Shown in pieces: positions 10,637 through 23,457 of a stretch of DNA of 64,000 bases. A program made the position numbers and the translations under genes. Under the pieces are notes generated by a model. The model was not told the DNA's origin. It did not search any database and saw only the letters and a program-made list of their open reading frames with translations. Each line of letters begins with the position of its first letter. Positions within the stretch are counted from its first letter, which is position 1. The DNA is taken from NCBI GenBank assembly GCA_030737875.1, contig CM060915.1, forward strand, positions 907,006,677-907,070,676. Reading direction: 5' to 3'. Source of the DNA: Allium sativum. Its lineage: Eukaryota > Streptophyta > Magnoliopsida > Asparagales > Amaryllidaceae.

Positions 10637-13443
10637 CGACCGCGTTATGGCCTGAAGCGTCGTTTGAATGAAATGGTTATTTTTAAATAAATAAAAATAG
10701 CGATAAATCGTGATAAAATATTATAAACGATATGGAATGGAAATAAATTGAATTTGCTCGGATTATGTGATATTTGATGGTTGAATGTGTTTGGCGTGAA
10801 AGTTACATTAATGAATTTAATTATTGGGGTCGAATAATTTAACCATTGAAATAAATTGATTTGAAATTCTAAATATACGTGAATTATTTGAAAAGGCCGA
10901 GTTAAATCTCATTTCAAATAATTGATCGGCGATAAGAAGTCGATGCTGAAGACGGAGGTTGAAGACCGAAGATCTTCACCTCGGTTGGATGATAACTGAT
11001 GTCTTGATTGGGAGGCATCCCGAAATATAGATAATAAGTGGTGATCGTCCAGACGTATGTGGAGATCGATGGATATGCGAGGTATGTGGTGCCTCCAGTT
11101 TCGTTCAAACCCAGAACGAAATTGTAAATGGACTGCGTGTCTGACATTGGATTTTGTTCTGTGTTGATTGATCTCTATTAAATATATATCTGTTTGGCGG
11201 CGGAGAATTTATTCTCTTGCTTAACGCCCTTCTCTGAGAAGTACGAGCTCAGAGGTTATATATCGATAGAAATCAGTCGCATGGAGTGAACTGCCTGTGT
11301 GGCACGCCTGAGTGGCAAATGATCAAGGCTTCTGTTGAAAAGAAAAGTCTTGTAGTTGATGATCAAAGCACGGCCTGTGTGGCATAGCTTTGTGTATAAC
11401 GTGAATTCATGAGCCTCACACCCCGGTATGAGCCAGAAACGGGAGAGGACCTTAGGGAGGGCATGTGTTTCCTTCTAGCTCGGGTGGTGTCAATGACCTA
11501 CCAACCCTGACATTTATATTATTTTCACCTGTGTGGTTGTTGCTGTTGCGAGGCGCCTCGGATATATCGGTGACTGTGTGGAGCCGATGGAGTCATTTGG
11601 CTCATTTACGCCCCAAAGGGCGTGGAAACGCAGTGTTCAGGCACTTTAATCCACATCGGTGGACTGGCCCTGTCGCTCCAAGGGTCACTCGAGCTCTGAT
11701 CCTGAGACATGGGCTAGATTGTCTCGAAGTCGGTAAGGACTATCTTTTGCCTTGGTTTATGATGGAAATCCAATTTCCAAATACGACACCGTGCTGTTTT
11801 GATTGTGTACCTATATATGGCGACATAGTGGTATGGGGCATTAATGCCGTCTATGATTGATACTTATTGTAACACCCCACATCCGTTAGTGTCACTCACA
11901 AAGGGAATGCACTAAGTTCTGTGGAGCATTTAGGGTAAAAGATGCAGATAAATTACAAGACAGACAGAAATTAAACAGCGGAAAATAAAACTTTACTATA
12001 TTGATAAAATAGTTTGTACAATGATTTCTTTACAATATCAGAGTATCATCTGTCTTACAAAATAAAGAAGCATAAAACAACATTTATATTCCCCAATTTT
12101 AGCAAGAGCCAGCCATAGCATCTGAAAAGAGAATCCAGGCAAACTTCGACAAATCTTCAAGCTGGGAAAGAGTGACAGTCCAACTTAACCTGAGCTATAC
12201 TATTCCCTTCTTTACTACCTGGGGGGAAACGGAAGAAAAGAAGACGATAGAAAAACAGAGTCATACATAAAGCCTGAGTAAGTTCAGTAACTTCTAGCAT
12301 GTGAACATGGAAAAACAGAACGACATGAATTAACTGAATACAAGATAACACCATGATGATAGGGTTGGCAAGATTAGACAAGATTAACACAAGATATGCT
12401 AAGCTAAGATAAACTGGATATGTTCTAAAACTTTCGCCGCTTCGCTATTTCCTTGTTATACTGGTTTCTATATCTCTGCACCGCCTAACTAGTGTCCCAA
12501 CTAGTAACGATAACGTGATCCCAATCCCTGTAGTTTCTGTTGCCTTCAGGCATACATTTATTATTTTTTATCTAGATCTAATCTAGGGTTTTCTATCAAG
12601 TGCTTTGCTATCTGCTGAACGCTTCTCGGATTCAGGGTTTATGTTACCTAGTCCAATCGATGCCCCCAAGTCTAGGTCACACTACCTAGACTGGTATATG
12701 TTCCTATACTTCCCCACGCATGTATCGCGAATCGTTATCTCTTGTCTAGATGAACATGTCCTGTAATTTGCAACCCGAGTCCTGTGGCAGGGCAAATCAA
12801 GGAATACAGAACTCGGTCGGGAGCTTTCAGATATCTGCCGATGCAGATGCTAAGGTTTGTTTTTATTCCAGTGGCTATGGTCCCACTTGACCCCTCCCTC
12901 AACTAATGAAAGGCACACCTTGAAAAATGAGAACTTTACGCAGGCCCCCGGTGCCCCCACTATCCTATGGCCATCCTCACCCATAACTAGATAGCAAGTA
13001 TATGGTCTTTTGGAGTTCTCCGCCTTTCCGCTTCACATATCTCGATTGACTCAAGATGGATGGTAGACGACGAGTTGCTATCACAGGGCTACCGTTTTCT
13101 CGTCGAATCACGCCGGTCCATCCTAGTCTTTAGGTTGCCATATATTGCAACCAAGGCATACCCCTGGTTCTTCTACGCAGACCTTAACCTCTGTGAGCCC
13201 AGGAGGATCATCTGCAGACTCACAGAGGGATACCAAGAGTACCCTCACGTCCCCTCGAAGCCTCGGGCTTCGTAACCCAATTCGTTGGAGCCTCCTTTTT
13301 ACTCAGACGGACATTCACTCCTTCCCGTGTTATACTAAGAATTACTACTTAGTTTTGTTAACTAAGGTTTACCACTTAGTTTCCAGAATCGTTGTTTTCT
13401 TAGCTAAGGTTTACTACTTAGCTCCTTTCCCGTCAATTTGGAT

Positions 13444-14130
13444 TGGTTAAGTGTCATTAGTCAATTCAAGCTAACTTAACCCTCTTCATTTATCCTGTTA
13501 AACTGGTTAAGTGTTATCAGTAATTCATGTTGACTTAACCCTACCACAAACCAAGTTATATTGGTTAAGTATTTCTTATTACTTAACCCTACCCATTCAT
13601 CCTGTATTGGTTAAGTGTTCCTTGCCCGTCTGTTTTAACTGACATGTTATTATTAATGGTTAAGTATTATCCCTTCATGTTTTAGACTTAACCCTATTCC
13701 TTTATCACAATCCGATGGTTAAGTGTTCAAGCTTACTTAACCCTACGGTCTAGCCCAGCTAACATATCAAATTGGATAAGTGTATTTACTTAACCCCAAC
13801 CTCTAGTCTAGTTAACATGTTAATTTGGCTAAGTGTATTAACTTTACTTAACCCCACCTTCTAGTCTAGTTAACATGTTAATTTGGCTAAGTGTTTTCTT
13901 AGTTACTTAACCCCTACAAATCTGGTCTTGTTACCATAAGTTTGGTTAAGTGTCCCTATGGACTTAGCGCTCCCATTCTAGCTTGACTGTGTTAAGTTGG
14001 TTAAGTGTTCCTATGGACTTAACCCTCCCATTCTAGCTTAACTGTGTTAAGTGTCTGTATGAACCTAACCCCACCCATCGGTTTGGTTATCTTATTGAAT
14101 TGGTTAAGTGTCTTAGTTAACTTAACCATA
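13444..14130. repeat. Array of GGTTAAGTGT ... ACTTAACCC inverted-repeat units (left LTR)
   Basis: Roughly a dozen diverged units of about 45-80 bp. Each opens with GGTTAAGTGT or GGCTAAGTGT and closes with ACTTAACCC. The two words are inverted complements, so each unit can fold into a stem. A run of TAACATGTTAA-type palindromes lies between several units. The same array is present in the other LTR at 19764-20450. Confidence 0.8.
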
Positions 14131-15158
14131 CCATTCTTGTTCTAGCTTTAATTAAATAGATTAAAGCCGCGACCACTCACATTAGACAGATATTGTTGCG
14201 AATACTGGATGTGCCGGTTGGTTCCGGGCAGGTTTACATCGCAACTCAGTCTAACCTCGGGCTAGGCATATTCGTGTTTTCTAAGTTCAAAGGGTTTTGA
14301 TTAATTTTCAAATCAGGTTTTGAAAGTAACCATCCCGTCCGTTGGATCAGTTAGAGATAGCCAGGGAAAGCAGGAAACTTGTATTTTCCAAACCCAAGCC
14401 TAGACACTATCCTCTCTGTCACCCTAGAACTTTCTGGTGTATGTATTATTAAAAGAGATGTCATTAATAAACCTTTCTTTTGTATAAATTTATATTTTCT
14501 CGTTTAGGACAAATTCTATAAGTAAATTATTCCTAATTTACTTATTTCCTAATTACTCTTTTAATGTAAATTGTCAACATTTATTCTTATGGCCCATTTT
14601 CCCCTATATATCATATTTATGCTTTTTGGTATGTAAACTATACCAAATTAAGTGTCAATAACCATGATTTGCTAATCCTGACAATTACTCAAATTTATAC
14701 CAATATACTTATCATGCCAAATTAGCTAATCTAATTCTGGTTTAACATTCTAATTACAGTTCATGTCAAACTAGACTTATCATTCTAGTTCACAATTCAT
14801 GTAAATGCTAGATTTACAAGTCAATACTAGATTCAAATTACACATCCTATAATTCATGTCAAATTTACCCAATTTGCATTCTTATAAACATGCCCTAATA
14901 CATGTTCCCAATTTGTGCCAATTTCCAAGTTAAAAACTATGTTTTAGTAAATTTCTTATTTTGCCCAAAACGTATTCCCACCGTTCGTATAATCGTGATT
15001 CAATCTAGATTATAGATAAATCCAGATTCGTAGAAAATAGGGAATGAACCAAAGATGCTATGAAAAAGATAGGCATAATAACTGGCATAAGATGACAATT
15101 CACAGGCATGGTAATATTATGACATGAAAAGGGTTGAATAGTATAGGTTCAAGAACAT

Positions 15159-15314
15159 GGGTAGACCTAACTTAATAGGTAAATTCCCAAGGTCTAAAAC
15201 CAAAGAAAACCAAGAATAGACAGAATAGATAATCATGGGTAGACCTAACTTAATAGGTAAATTCCCAAGATCTAAAACCAAAGAAAGCCAAGAATAGACA
15301 GAATAGATAATCGG
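15159..15314. repeat. 78-bp direct duplication in LARD LTR
   Basis: The block beginning GGGTAGACCTAACTTAATAG starts at 15159 and again at 15237, ending before the GGGTTTAGACCC block. Copies differ at a few bases. The second LTR carries the same pair at 21479 and 21557. Confidence 0.85.
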
Positions 15315-15485
15315 GTTTAGACCCAATTTCACAGTCACAAAACTTAAGCAACATTTTCCTAGTAATGAATCATAGGTGTTTAATCACAGTTGTCCAATTT
15401 ATGTCATAGGAAATAGTTAATGCTTCCTAATCAAAGGCATAGGCTTGTGTTCATAGTCAAGGAAATAATTCTCATAGTCACAGTC

Positions 15486-15596
15486 ACAGTCATAGGCAAT
15501 GCTCATAGTCATAGGCAATGCTCATAGTCATAGGCAATGTTCATAGTCATAGGCAATGTTCATAGTCATAGGCAATGTTCATAGTCATAGGCAAGG
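15486..15596. repeat. 19-bp tandem repeat (TCATAGTCATAGGCAATGT)
   Basis: About six nearly perfect 19-bp units in a row, with matching copies in the other LTR at 21806-21916. Both LTRs show the same unit count by eye, as expected for a young element. Confidence 0.9.
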
Positions 15597-16105
15597 CCTA
15601 ATTGGTCATCGAATCATAACAGTTCTTAATTAGGTCCAAAGATATAGGCACAGATTCGAATAGAAAGATTTGGCATATTCTTTTATTCCTTTAATTTCAT
15701 GTCACGTACAGAGAGAAACGTTCAAATCTAAAAAGTAACCGACTTACATTGATTGGTTTTTAGAACTGAAAGATGGCGTTGCTATGATTCGTGCGACGTT
15801 GCTCGAAACCGTTTGAGTTAGCCTTTGATTCTTGTCTTGAAGCTTTAATCTTGATTCGAATCTCTACTTGACAACTTGAGCAGCATAACCTTGTCTTGGA
15901 TCTTCGTATTATTTTCTTATTTTTATTTATTTATACATTTTCTCAGAGGCAGCATAAGGATAGAAAAGAATTGTGAATAGAGAAGGAGACTAGGGCTGTT
16001 TATATAGGATTAGGTGAACGAACCTAAGCAGAAAACGTGACCAAATACATCAGAACGAACCAGGTTCAGAAAGCTGGAAAAAGCGGGGAGGGGGGGTCGA
16101 CCCCG

Positions 16106-16160
16106 AGGTCGACTACCCAGTCGACCTGGGTGCCCCAGGTCGACTACCCAGTCGACCTGG
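16106..16160. repeat. Two adjacent hairpins in LARD U3
   Basis: The word AGGTCGACTACCCAGTCGACCT occurs twice as two parts: an arm AGGTCGACT, a loop ACCC and an arm AGTCGACCT. The second hairpin (16135-16160) has perfect 11-bp arms CCAGGTCGACT / AGTCGACCTGG. They sit about 100 bp upstream of the minus-strand TATA box. In the other LTR (around 22420-22480) one arm has changed (GTCAACT). Confidence 0.8.
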
Positions 16161-16438
16161 GTTCCTTGGGCGGGAAAATTTCCGCCCAGCCCAATCTGGG
16201 TCCGATTTTTGAATTTCGAACTCGTTTTCTGACCTGTTTTGAAATTTGAACTCCGCTGAATCTTTCGGAGGCCATATCTTCCTCATACTGACTCCGATTT
16301 ACGCAAACCCGGACTCGTTTTCATGTAGAATTCCGAGACAAGCGTAATGTCGCAGCCCGTTTCCCTTGATTTTGACTTTAAAATTTAACTCTGCCTTGAT
16401 TCGTGAATCTTAGTGTTACAGAATTACGGGGTGTTACA

Positions 16439-16451
16439 TTCTCCCCCACTT
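16439..16451 (-). promoter_or_regulatory. LARD polypurine tract
   Basis: On the minus strand AAGTGGGGGAGAA directly precedes the 3' LTR terminus TGTAACACCCC. This is the expected place and composition for the plus-strand DNA primer of reverse transcription. Confidence 0.8.
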
Positions 16452-18172
16452 AAAAGGATTTCGTCCCCGAAATCTTCAAGTTAGGAAGAATGTGTCCTAC
16501 CATCCAATCACCCATCTACTCAACCACTCAATCACAGGCATTCATTGTCTTTAAAAGGATTTCTAATACTTTCATGTTCATATGCATAGTGTGTGTATAT
16601 GTCTTTATCTAACGCAAAATCAGGCGGTCTACTGATTCAGTTGACCTCCTTAATGCGAATCATGTCAGTGCCATGCGTCCAATCATGTATGCAAGCATCC
16701 CTAGTTATGTAAATACTACATGCGTGCACAGCCATTTATCCGTATGCAACATCCATATGATAACATATCATGCTCAACTTACAAACAAATACATATCTGT
16801 AAATGCAATATGAAAGCGTCCGAACTGATCTAGTGCCTAATACGTATGCATATGCATTCACGAGCAACCATTAGCAACCACTTGCAACCACCAACCATAA
16901 CATGTTTCAAATACATGTTTACATCCATTGGCTTCTACCTAAAGATCGAAGATACGACCTAGAGGATATACTTTGGAAAGAGAGAAACAATTATGCGTAA
17001 AGCTCCTACAAGAAAAGAAATCAAGGATGCACCCTTAAGGAAAAGGGTATGATACTAGTATCTAGCCTTCTTGAGCTTTACTCTACTGTATCTTAACTAT
17101 TTTAACTTCATGATTGTGAAGTTTCTGACCTCCATTTCCAAAATAAACAGATGTCAATTACGGTACCAAGTGTATATACTAAGATGATTAGAGGTCTCCA
17201 TCTTATCCACTATGCCATAACTATAAGGGTCGAAAGGTTACTACGTGCTTTTTAGAGTGCCTGCCACAACTATTCATCTCTCACGCAAACCATCCTAGTC
17301 GAACTCGACATTCCTCAAGCACAAGCCCCAAAGGCCTAAACCAATACCAGACAAGCACCCAAGGAATATCTCCTCCGAATTTAGACGATCTATGTGAGAT
17401 GATATAAGCAAACTCGATAGCTATTCTCAAATCCCTACTAACCAAAAATAAACTGGTCGGACCACCAATTGGATTTGAGACTCTAGTGGGATCTTTCTAC
17501 TATACAAGTACTATGGTGTAGAGACTCAACTATGGAAGTGGATATGAACAAATGCGAAGCGCTAAAACCAAAGGAAAGAGTACGAACAACAAAACTAGAC
17601 TCTTCCAACAGAACTTTACTACCTTTCTCCTAGGTACGCTTGGTGGCGAAAGTATGTACTTGCCCTTTTGAAAATCTTGTTCCTCGTTCTTAATTATATG
17701 CCCTATCATACCCTAGTAAAAGATACATCCTCTTGTCTTAGGTTTTATAACTCCTTCCTCCTTCGTGAGCTAAATCTACATCCATGAATTCCTCATCCTA
17801 GGGTTGTGCTCCTTTGCCAAATTCCTCATCTCCTTCCATGTGTAATCATGTTGACAAATCTCTCGAAAGCTGCCTCCATCGTACAGAAAACCCTATAAGC
17901 TTGAAAGAAAACTGGTCGTAGGTGAAACTACTACGGTTATGGATGGAAGCCAGGCACTACTTCGCCCATCGATGAGGTTACCTCCCAGAAAGCCAGGAGC
18001 CCCAGAGACTCAAGAAATAAGGAGACAAGAATTTAAACAGAGGAAGAGAAGAGAGTGCGTATGGCTTTGGGGAATATGTCTTTTAAAACAAATCTTTTCT
18101 CTTGAAAATGCTTCTTTAAAAACCGTTTTGCAAATAATTTTTCAAATCCTTTATCTGATCTGGTCACCTTCA

Positions 18173-18184
18173 GCTCTGATACCA
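18173..18184 (-). promoter_or_regulatory. LARD primer binding site (initiator tRNA-Met)
   Basis: The minus strand reads TGGTATCAGAGC two bases after the 5' LTR end (GTTACA at 18187-18192). It is a perfect match to the plant tRNA-iMet 3' end complement used by many Ty3/gypsy and Copia elements. It fixes the element's orientation. Confidence 0.9.
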
Positions 18185-18186
18185 CA

Positions 18187-21100
18187 TGTAACACCCCACA
18201 TCCGTTAGTGTCACTCACAAAGGGAATGCACTAAGTTCTGTGGAGCATTTAGGGTAAAAGATGCAGATAAATTACAAGACAGACAGAAATTAAACAGCAG
18301 AAAATAAAACTTTGCTTTATTGATAAAATAGTTTGTACAATGATTTCTTTACAATATCAGAGTATCATCTGTCTTACAAAATAAAGAAGCATAAAACAAC
18401 ATTTATATTCCCCAATTTTAGCAAGAGCCAGCCATAGCATCTGAAAAGAGAATCCAAGAAAACTTCAACAAATCTTCAAGCTGGGAAAGAGTGACAGTCC
18501 AACTTAACCTGAGCTATACTATTCCCTTCTTTACTACCTGGGGGGGAACGGAAGAAAAGAAGACGAAAGAATAACAGAGTCAGACATAAAGCCTGAGTAA
18601 GTTCAGTAACTTCTAGCATGTGAACATGGAAAAACAGAACGACATGAATTATTTGAATACAAGATAACACCATGATGATAGGGTTGGCAAGATTAGACAA
18701 GATTAACACAAGATATGCTAAGCTAAGATAAACTGGATATGTTCTAAAACTTTCGCCGCTTCGCTATTTCCTTGTTATAATGGTTTCTATATCTCTGCAC
18801 CGCCTAACTAGTGTCCCAACTAGTAACGATAACGTGATCCCAATCCATGTAGTTTCCGTTGCCTTCAGGCATACATTTATTATTTGTTATCTAGATCTAA
18901 TCTAGGGTTTTCTATCAAGTGCTTTGCTATCTGCTGAACGCTTCTCGGATTCAGGGTTTATGCCACCTAGTCCAATCGTTGCCCCACAAGTCTAGGACAC
19001 ACTACCTAGAGTGGTATATGTTCCTATACTTCCCCACGTATGTATCGCGAATCGTTATCGTTTGTCTAGATGCACATGTCCTGTAATGTGCAGCCTGAGT
19101 CCTGTGGCAGGGCAAATCAAGGAATACAGAACTCGGTCGGGAGCTTTCAGATATCTGCCGATGCAGATGCTAAGGTCTGTTTTTATTCCAGTGGCTATGG
19201 TCCCACTTGACCCCTCCCTCAACTAATGAAAGGCACACCTTGAAAAATGAGAACTTTACGCAGGCCCCCGGTGCCTCACTATCCTATGGCCATCCTCACC
19301 CATAACTAGATAGCAAGTATATGGTCTTTTGGAGTTCTCCGCCTTTCCGCTTCACGTATCTCGATTGACTCAAGATGGATGGTAGACGACGAGTTGCTAT
19401 CACGGGGCTACCGTTTTCTCGCCGAATCTCGCCGGTTCATCCTAGTCTTTAGTTTGCCATATATTGCAACCAAGGCATACCCCTGGTTCTTCTACACAGA
19501 CTTTAACCTCTGTGAGCCCAGGAGGATCTTCTACAGCCTCACAGAGGGATACCAAGAGTACCCTCACGTCCCCTCGAAGCCTCGGGCATCGTAACCCAAT
19601 TCGTTGGAGCCTCTTTTTTACTCATACGGACATTCGCTCCTTCCCGTGTTATACTAAGAATTACTACTTAGTTTTGTTAACTAAGGTTTACCACTTAGTT
19701 TCCAGAATCGTTGTTTTCTTAGCTAAGGTTTACTACTTAGCTCCTTTCCCGTCAATTTGGATTGGTTAAGTGTCATTAGTCAATTCAAGCTAACTTAACC
19801 CTCTTCATTTATCCTGTTAAACTGGTTAAGTGTTATCAGTAATTCATGTTGACTTAACCCTACCACAAACCAAGTTATATTGGTTAAGTATTTCTTATTA
19901 CTTAACCCTACCCATTCATCCTGTATTGGTTAAGTGTTCCTTGCCCGTCTGTTTTAACTGACATGTTATTATTAATGGTTAAGTATTATCCCTTCATGTT
20001 TTAGACTTAACCCTATTCCTTTATCACAATCCGATGGTTAAGTGTTCAAGCTTACTTAACCCTACGGTCTAGCCCAGCAAACATATCAAATTGGCTAAGT
20101 GTATTTACTTAACCCCAACCTCTAGTCTAGTTAACATGTTAATTTGGCTAAGTGTATTAACTTTACTTAACCCCACCTTCTAGTCTAGTTAACATGTTAA
20201 TTTGGCTAAGTGTTTTCTTAGTTACTTAACCCCTACAAATCTGGTCTTATTACCATAAGTTTGGTTAAGTGTCCCTATGGACTTAGCCCTCCCATTCTAG
20301 CTTGACTGTGTTAAGTTGGTTAAGTGTTCCTATGGACTTAACCCTCCCATTCTAGCTTAACTGTGTTAAGTGTCTGTATGAACCTAACCCCACTTATCGG
20401 TTTGGTTATCTTGTTGAATTGGTTAAGTGTCTTAGTTAACTTAACCCTACCATTCTTGTTCTAGATTTAATTAAATAGATTAAAGCGTCGACCACTCACA
20501 TTAGACAGATATTGTTGCGAATATTGGATGTGCCGGTTGGTTCCGGGCAGGTTTACATCGCAACTCAGTCTAACCTCGGGTTAGGCATATTCGTGTTTTC
20601 TAAGTTCAAAGGGTTTTGATTAATTTTCAAATCAGGTTTTGAAAGTAACCATCCCATCCGTCGGATCAGTTAGGGATAGCCAGGGAGAGCAGGAAACTTG
20701 TATTTTCCAAACCCAAGCCTAGACACTATCCTCTCTGTCACCCTAGAACTTTCTGGTGTATGTATTATTAAAAGAGATGTCATTAATAAACCTTTCTTTT
20801 GTATAAATTTATATTTTCTCATTTAGGACAAATTCTATAAGTAAATTATTCCTAATTTGCTTATTTCCTAATTACTCTTTTAATGTAAATTGTCAACATT
20901 TATTCTTATGGCCCATTATCCCCTCTATATCATATTTATGCTTTTTGGTATGTAAACTATACCAAATTAAGTGTCACTAACCATGATTTTGCTAATCCTG
21001 ACAATTACTCAAATTTATACCAATATACTTATCATGCCAAATTAGCTAATCTAATTCTGGTTTAACATTCTAATTACAGTTCATGTCAAACTAGACTTAT

Positions 21101-22754
21101 CATTCTAGTTCACAATTCATGTAAATGCTAGATTTACAAGTCAATACTAGATTCAAATTACACATCCTATAATTCATGTCAAATTTACCCAATTTGCATT
21201 CTTATAAACATGCCCTAATACATGTTCCCAATTTATGCCAATTTCCAAGTTAAAAACTACGTTTTAGTAAATTTCTTATTTTGCCCAAAACGTATTCCCA
21301 CCGTTCGTATAATCGTGATTCAGTCTAGATTATAGATAAATCCAGATTCGTAGAAAATAGGGAATGAACCAAAGATGCTATGAAAAAGATAGGCATAATA
21401 ACTGGCATAAGATGACAATTCACAGGCATGGTAATATTATGACATGAAAAGGGTTGAATAGTATAGGTTCAAGAACATGGGTAGACCTAACTTAATAGGC
21501 AAATTCCCAAGGTCTAAAACCAAAGAAAACCAAGAATAGACAGAATAGATAATCATGGGTAGACCTAACTTAATAGGTAAATTCCGAAGATCTAAAACCA
21601 AAGAAAGCCAAGAATATACAGAATAGATAATCGGGTTTAGACCCAATTTCACAGTCACAAAACTTAAGCAACATTTTCCTAGTCATGAATCATAGGTGTT
21701 TAATCACAGTTGTCCAATTTATGTCATAGGCAATAGTTTATGATTCCTAATCAAAGGCATAGGCTTGTGTTCATAGTCAAGGAAATAATTCTCATAGTCA
21801 CAGTCACAGTCATAGGCAATGCTCATAGTCATAGGCAATGCTCATAGTCATAGGCAATGTTCATAGTCATAGGCAATGTTCATAGTCATAGGCAATGTTC
21901 ATAGTCATAGGCAAGGCCTAATTGGTCATCGAATCATAACAGTTCTTAATTAGGTCCAAAGATATAGGCACAGATTCGAATAGAAAGATTTGGCATATTC
22001 TTTTATTCCTTTAATTTCATGTCACGTACAGAGAGAAACGTTCAAATCTAAAAAGTAACCGACTTACATTGATTGGTTTTTAGAATAGAAAGATGGCGTT
22101 GCTATGATTCGTGCGACGTTGCTCGAAACCGTTTGAGTTAGCCTTTGATTCTTGTCTTGAAGCTTTAATCTTGATTCGAATCTCTACTTGACAACTTGAG
22201 CAGCATAACCTTGTCTTGGATCTTCGTATTATTTTCTTATTTTTTATTTATTTATACATTTTCTAAAAGTCAGCATAAGGATAGAAAAGAATTGTGAATA
22301 GAGAAGGAGACTAGGGCTGTTTATATAGGATTAGGCGGACGAACCTAGGCAGAAAACGTGACCAAATACATCAGAACGAACCAGGTTCAGAAAGCTGGAA
22401 AAAGCGGGGGGGTTCGACCCCCAGGTCGACTACCCAGTCGACCTGGGTGCCCCAGGTCAACTACCCAGTCGACCTGGGTGCCTTGGGCGGGAAAATCCCC
22501 GCCAAGCCCAATTTGGGTCCGATTTTTGAATTTCGAACTCGTTTTCTGACCTGTTTTGAAATTTGAACTCCGCTGAATCTTCCGGAGTCCATATCTTCCT
22601 CATACGGACTCCGATTTACGCAAACCCGGACTCATTTTCATGCAGAATTCCGAGACGAACGCAATGGCGTAGCCCGTTTCCCTTGATTTTGATTTAAAAT
22701 TTAACTTTGCCTTGATTCGTGAATCTTAGTGTTACAGAATTACGGGGTGTTACA
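18187..22754 (-). repeat. LARD 5' LTR (4568 bp)
   Basis: A copy of the 11868-16438 LTR with scattered point changes and small indels. All internal repeats are in the same order (hairpin array 19764-20450, 78-bp pair 21479-21634, 19-bp repeat 21806-21916). As the 5' LTR it would hold the working promoter. The short ORFs in it mirror those of the other LTR and have no recognisable domain. Confidence 0.92.
22319..22327 (-). promoter_or_regulatory. TATA box of the LARD 5' LTR
   Basis: The minus strand reads TATATAAAC, about 430 bp from the U3 end of the LTR, in the same position in both LTRs (15998-16006). It would start a minus-strand transcript across about 4.1 kb of R/U5 before the primer site. 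Function is inferred from sequence and position. Confidence 0.55.
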
Positions 22755-23457
22755 CTTATGATTTGAAATGGTTTTTGAAACATATAAACACTAGTAATAA
22801 TATCAAATGCTTTTGTTTATTTCGTATCAAGCATATTTTGGCCATTATAAGGTAAAAACTCTATCCTCCGGTTTGCGTTGCATTATGTGATGGGAACTGA
22901 GTCTTATAATGGCTTCATTTTTATAAAAAGCATTGCGATGTTTAAAAGATTTACTTGTTGTAAAGCACTGGCAATCCAATGGAGTTAACCCACTCCGCGA
23001 AAGTGGCGTGGTCCTGTGATTGGCCATATATTAGAATATGTTAAGTAGATTTCTCATACCAGTCCCATGACTGACTCGTAGTTTGTTTCACTTGCAAACT
23101 CGGGTGCCCTTTTTTCTACACGGGCAGCCTTGTATTCTGGTTATAGCAGGCTCTTTCTGGATAGCTGGAGCTGAAGATGGATTCTATCATTTATCTCTTT
23201 TTATGTTGTTCAACTCCTGTTGTACATATTATGTTTTGTTTTCCGCTATAGACATTTATGTATAGCTGAACTGTATTTTGTACTAAGTATGATCCAGTAT
23301 ACTGTGTAACTCTGATGATTATGTTTATCCAGTGTATTCTATTGTACATTATCTGGTGTATTTATTTATTTCTGTTCTGTTGTTCTCTGTTTATGTGTTA
23401 TATTCCAAAGATTACCCTTGCCACCGTCGTACGGGGTTTTGGGGTCGTCACAATCAA

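Larger units (their letters stand above)
11868..16438 (-). repeat. LARD 3' LTR (4571 bp)
   Basis: It lies downstream of the polypurine tract in the element's direction. It contains the hairpin array at 13444-14130, a 78-bp direct duplication, a 19-bp tandem repeat, two salt-like inverted repeats near 16106-16160, and a minus-strand TATA box (TATATAAAC, 15998-16006) about 430 bp from the U3 end. ORFs at 12157-12390, 13060-13450 and 15117-15338 recur in the other LTR only because the whole LTR is duplicated; none shows a domain. Confidence 0.92.
16439..18186 (-). other. LARD internal region, non-coding (1748 bp)
   Basis: It lies between the LTRs. I searched all frames for gag zinc knuckles, DSG/DTG protease, YVDD/YADD, integrase HHCC/DDE and chromodomain motifs and saw none. 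It opens, next to the tract, with a GGATTTCGTCCCCGAAAT block also found beside the tract of the A-D and B-C elements, so these families share their internal termini. The ORF at 17939-18208 runs across the primer site into the LTR and is not a gene. Confidence 0.85.
11868..22754 (-). mobile_element. LARD-like non-autonomous LTR retrotransposon, complete
   Basis: The element is bounded by TGTAACACCCC (11868) and GGGGTGTTACA (22754) and flanked by the exact 5-bp repeat CTTAT (11863-11867, 22755-22759). The two LTRs are 4571 and 4568 bp and align throughout with scattered substitutions and few-base indels (about 1-3% by eye). The interior is only 1748 bp. Orientation is set by the primer site next to the right LTR and the polypurine tract next to the left LTR. 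No gag, protease, RT or integrase motif exists in any frame. The structure fits large retrotransposon derivatives (LARDs), except that the LTRs make up 84% of the element. Confidence 0.92.
9641..23452 (+). mobile_element. S1: solo LTR nested in LTR_A (split by the LARD)
   Basis: It begins TGTAACAACCC (9641) and ends GGGGTCGTCACA (23452), flanked by the exact 5-bp repeat ATCAA at 9636-9640 and 23453-23457. Removing the LARD and one copy of its target repeat leaves about 2.92 kb with only one set of termini, so this is a solo LTR formed by LTR-LTR recombination. It lies in plus orientation: the family's conserved U5 word appears here reversed (ACCAGTCCCATGACTGAC, 23058-23075), while in the minus-strand copies it reads GTCAGTCATGGGACTGGT. 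Besides the RNase H scrap at 9933 and the tandem duplication at 10150-10636, no other coding content was seen. Confidence 0.85.

Noticed and set aside
15486..15596. CRISPR-like array
   Set aside because: The units are contiguous 19-bp tandem copies without unique spacers, in a plant LTR.
12157..19769. Duplicated small ORFs (77, 71 and 101 residues) near 12157, 13060, 18476 and 19379
   Set aside because: They recur only because the LARD LTRs are duplicated; no domain, and they overlap in alternative frames.
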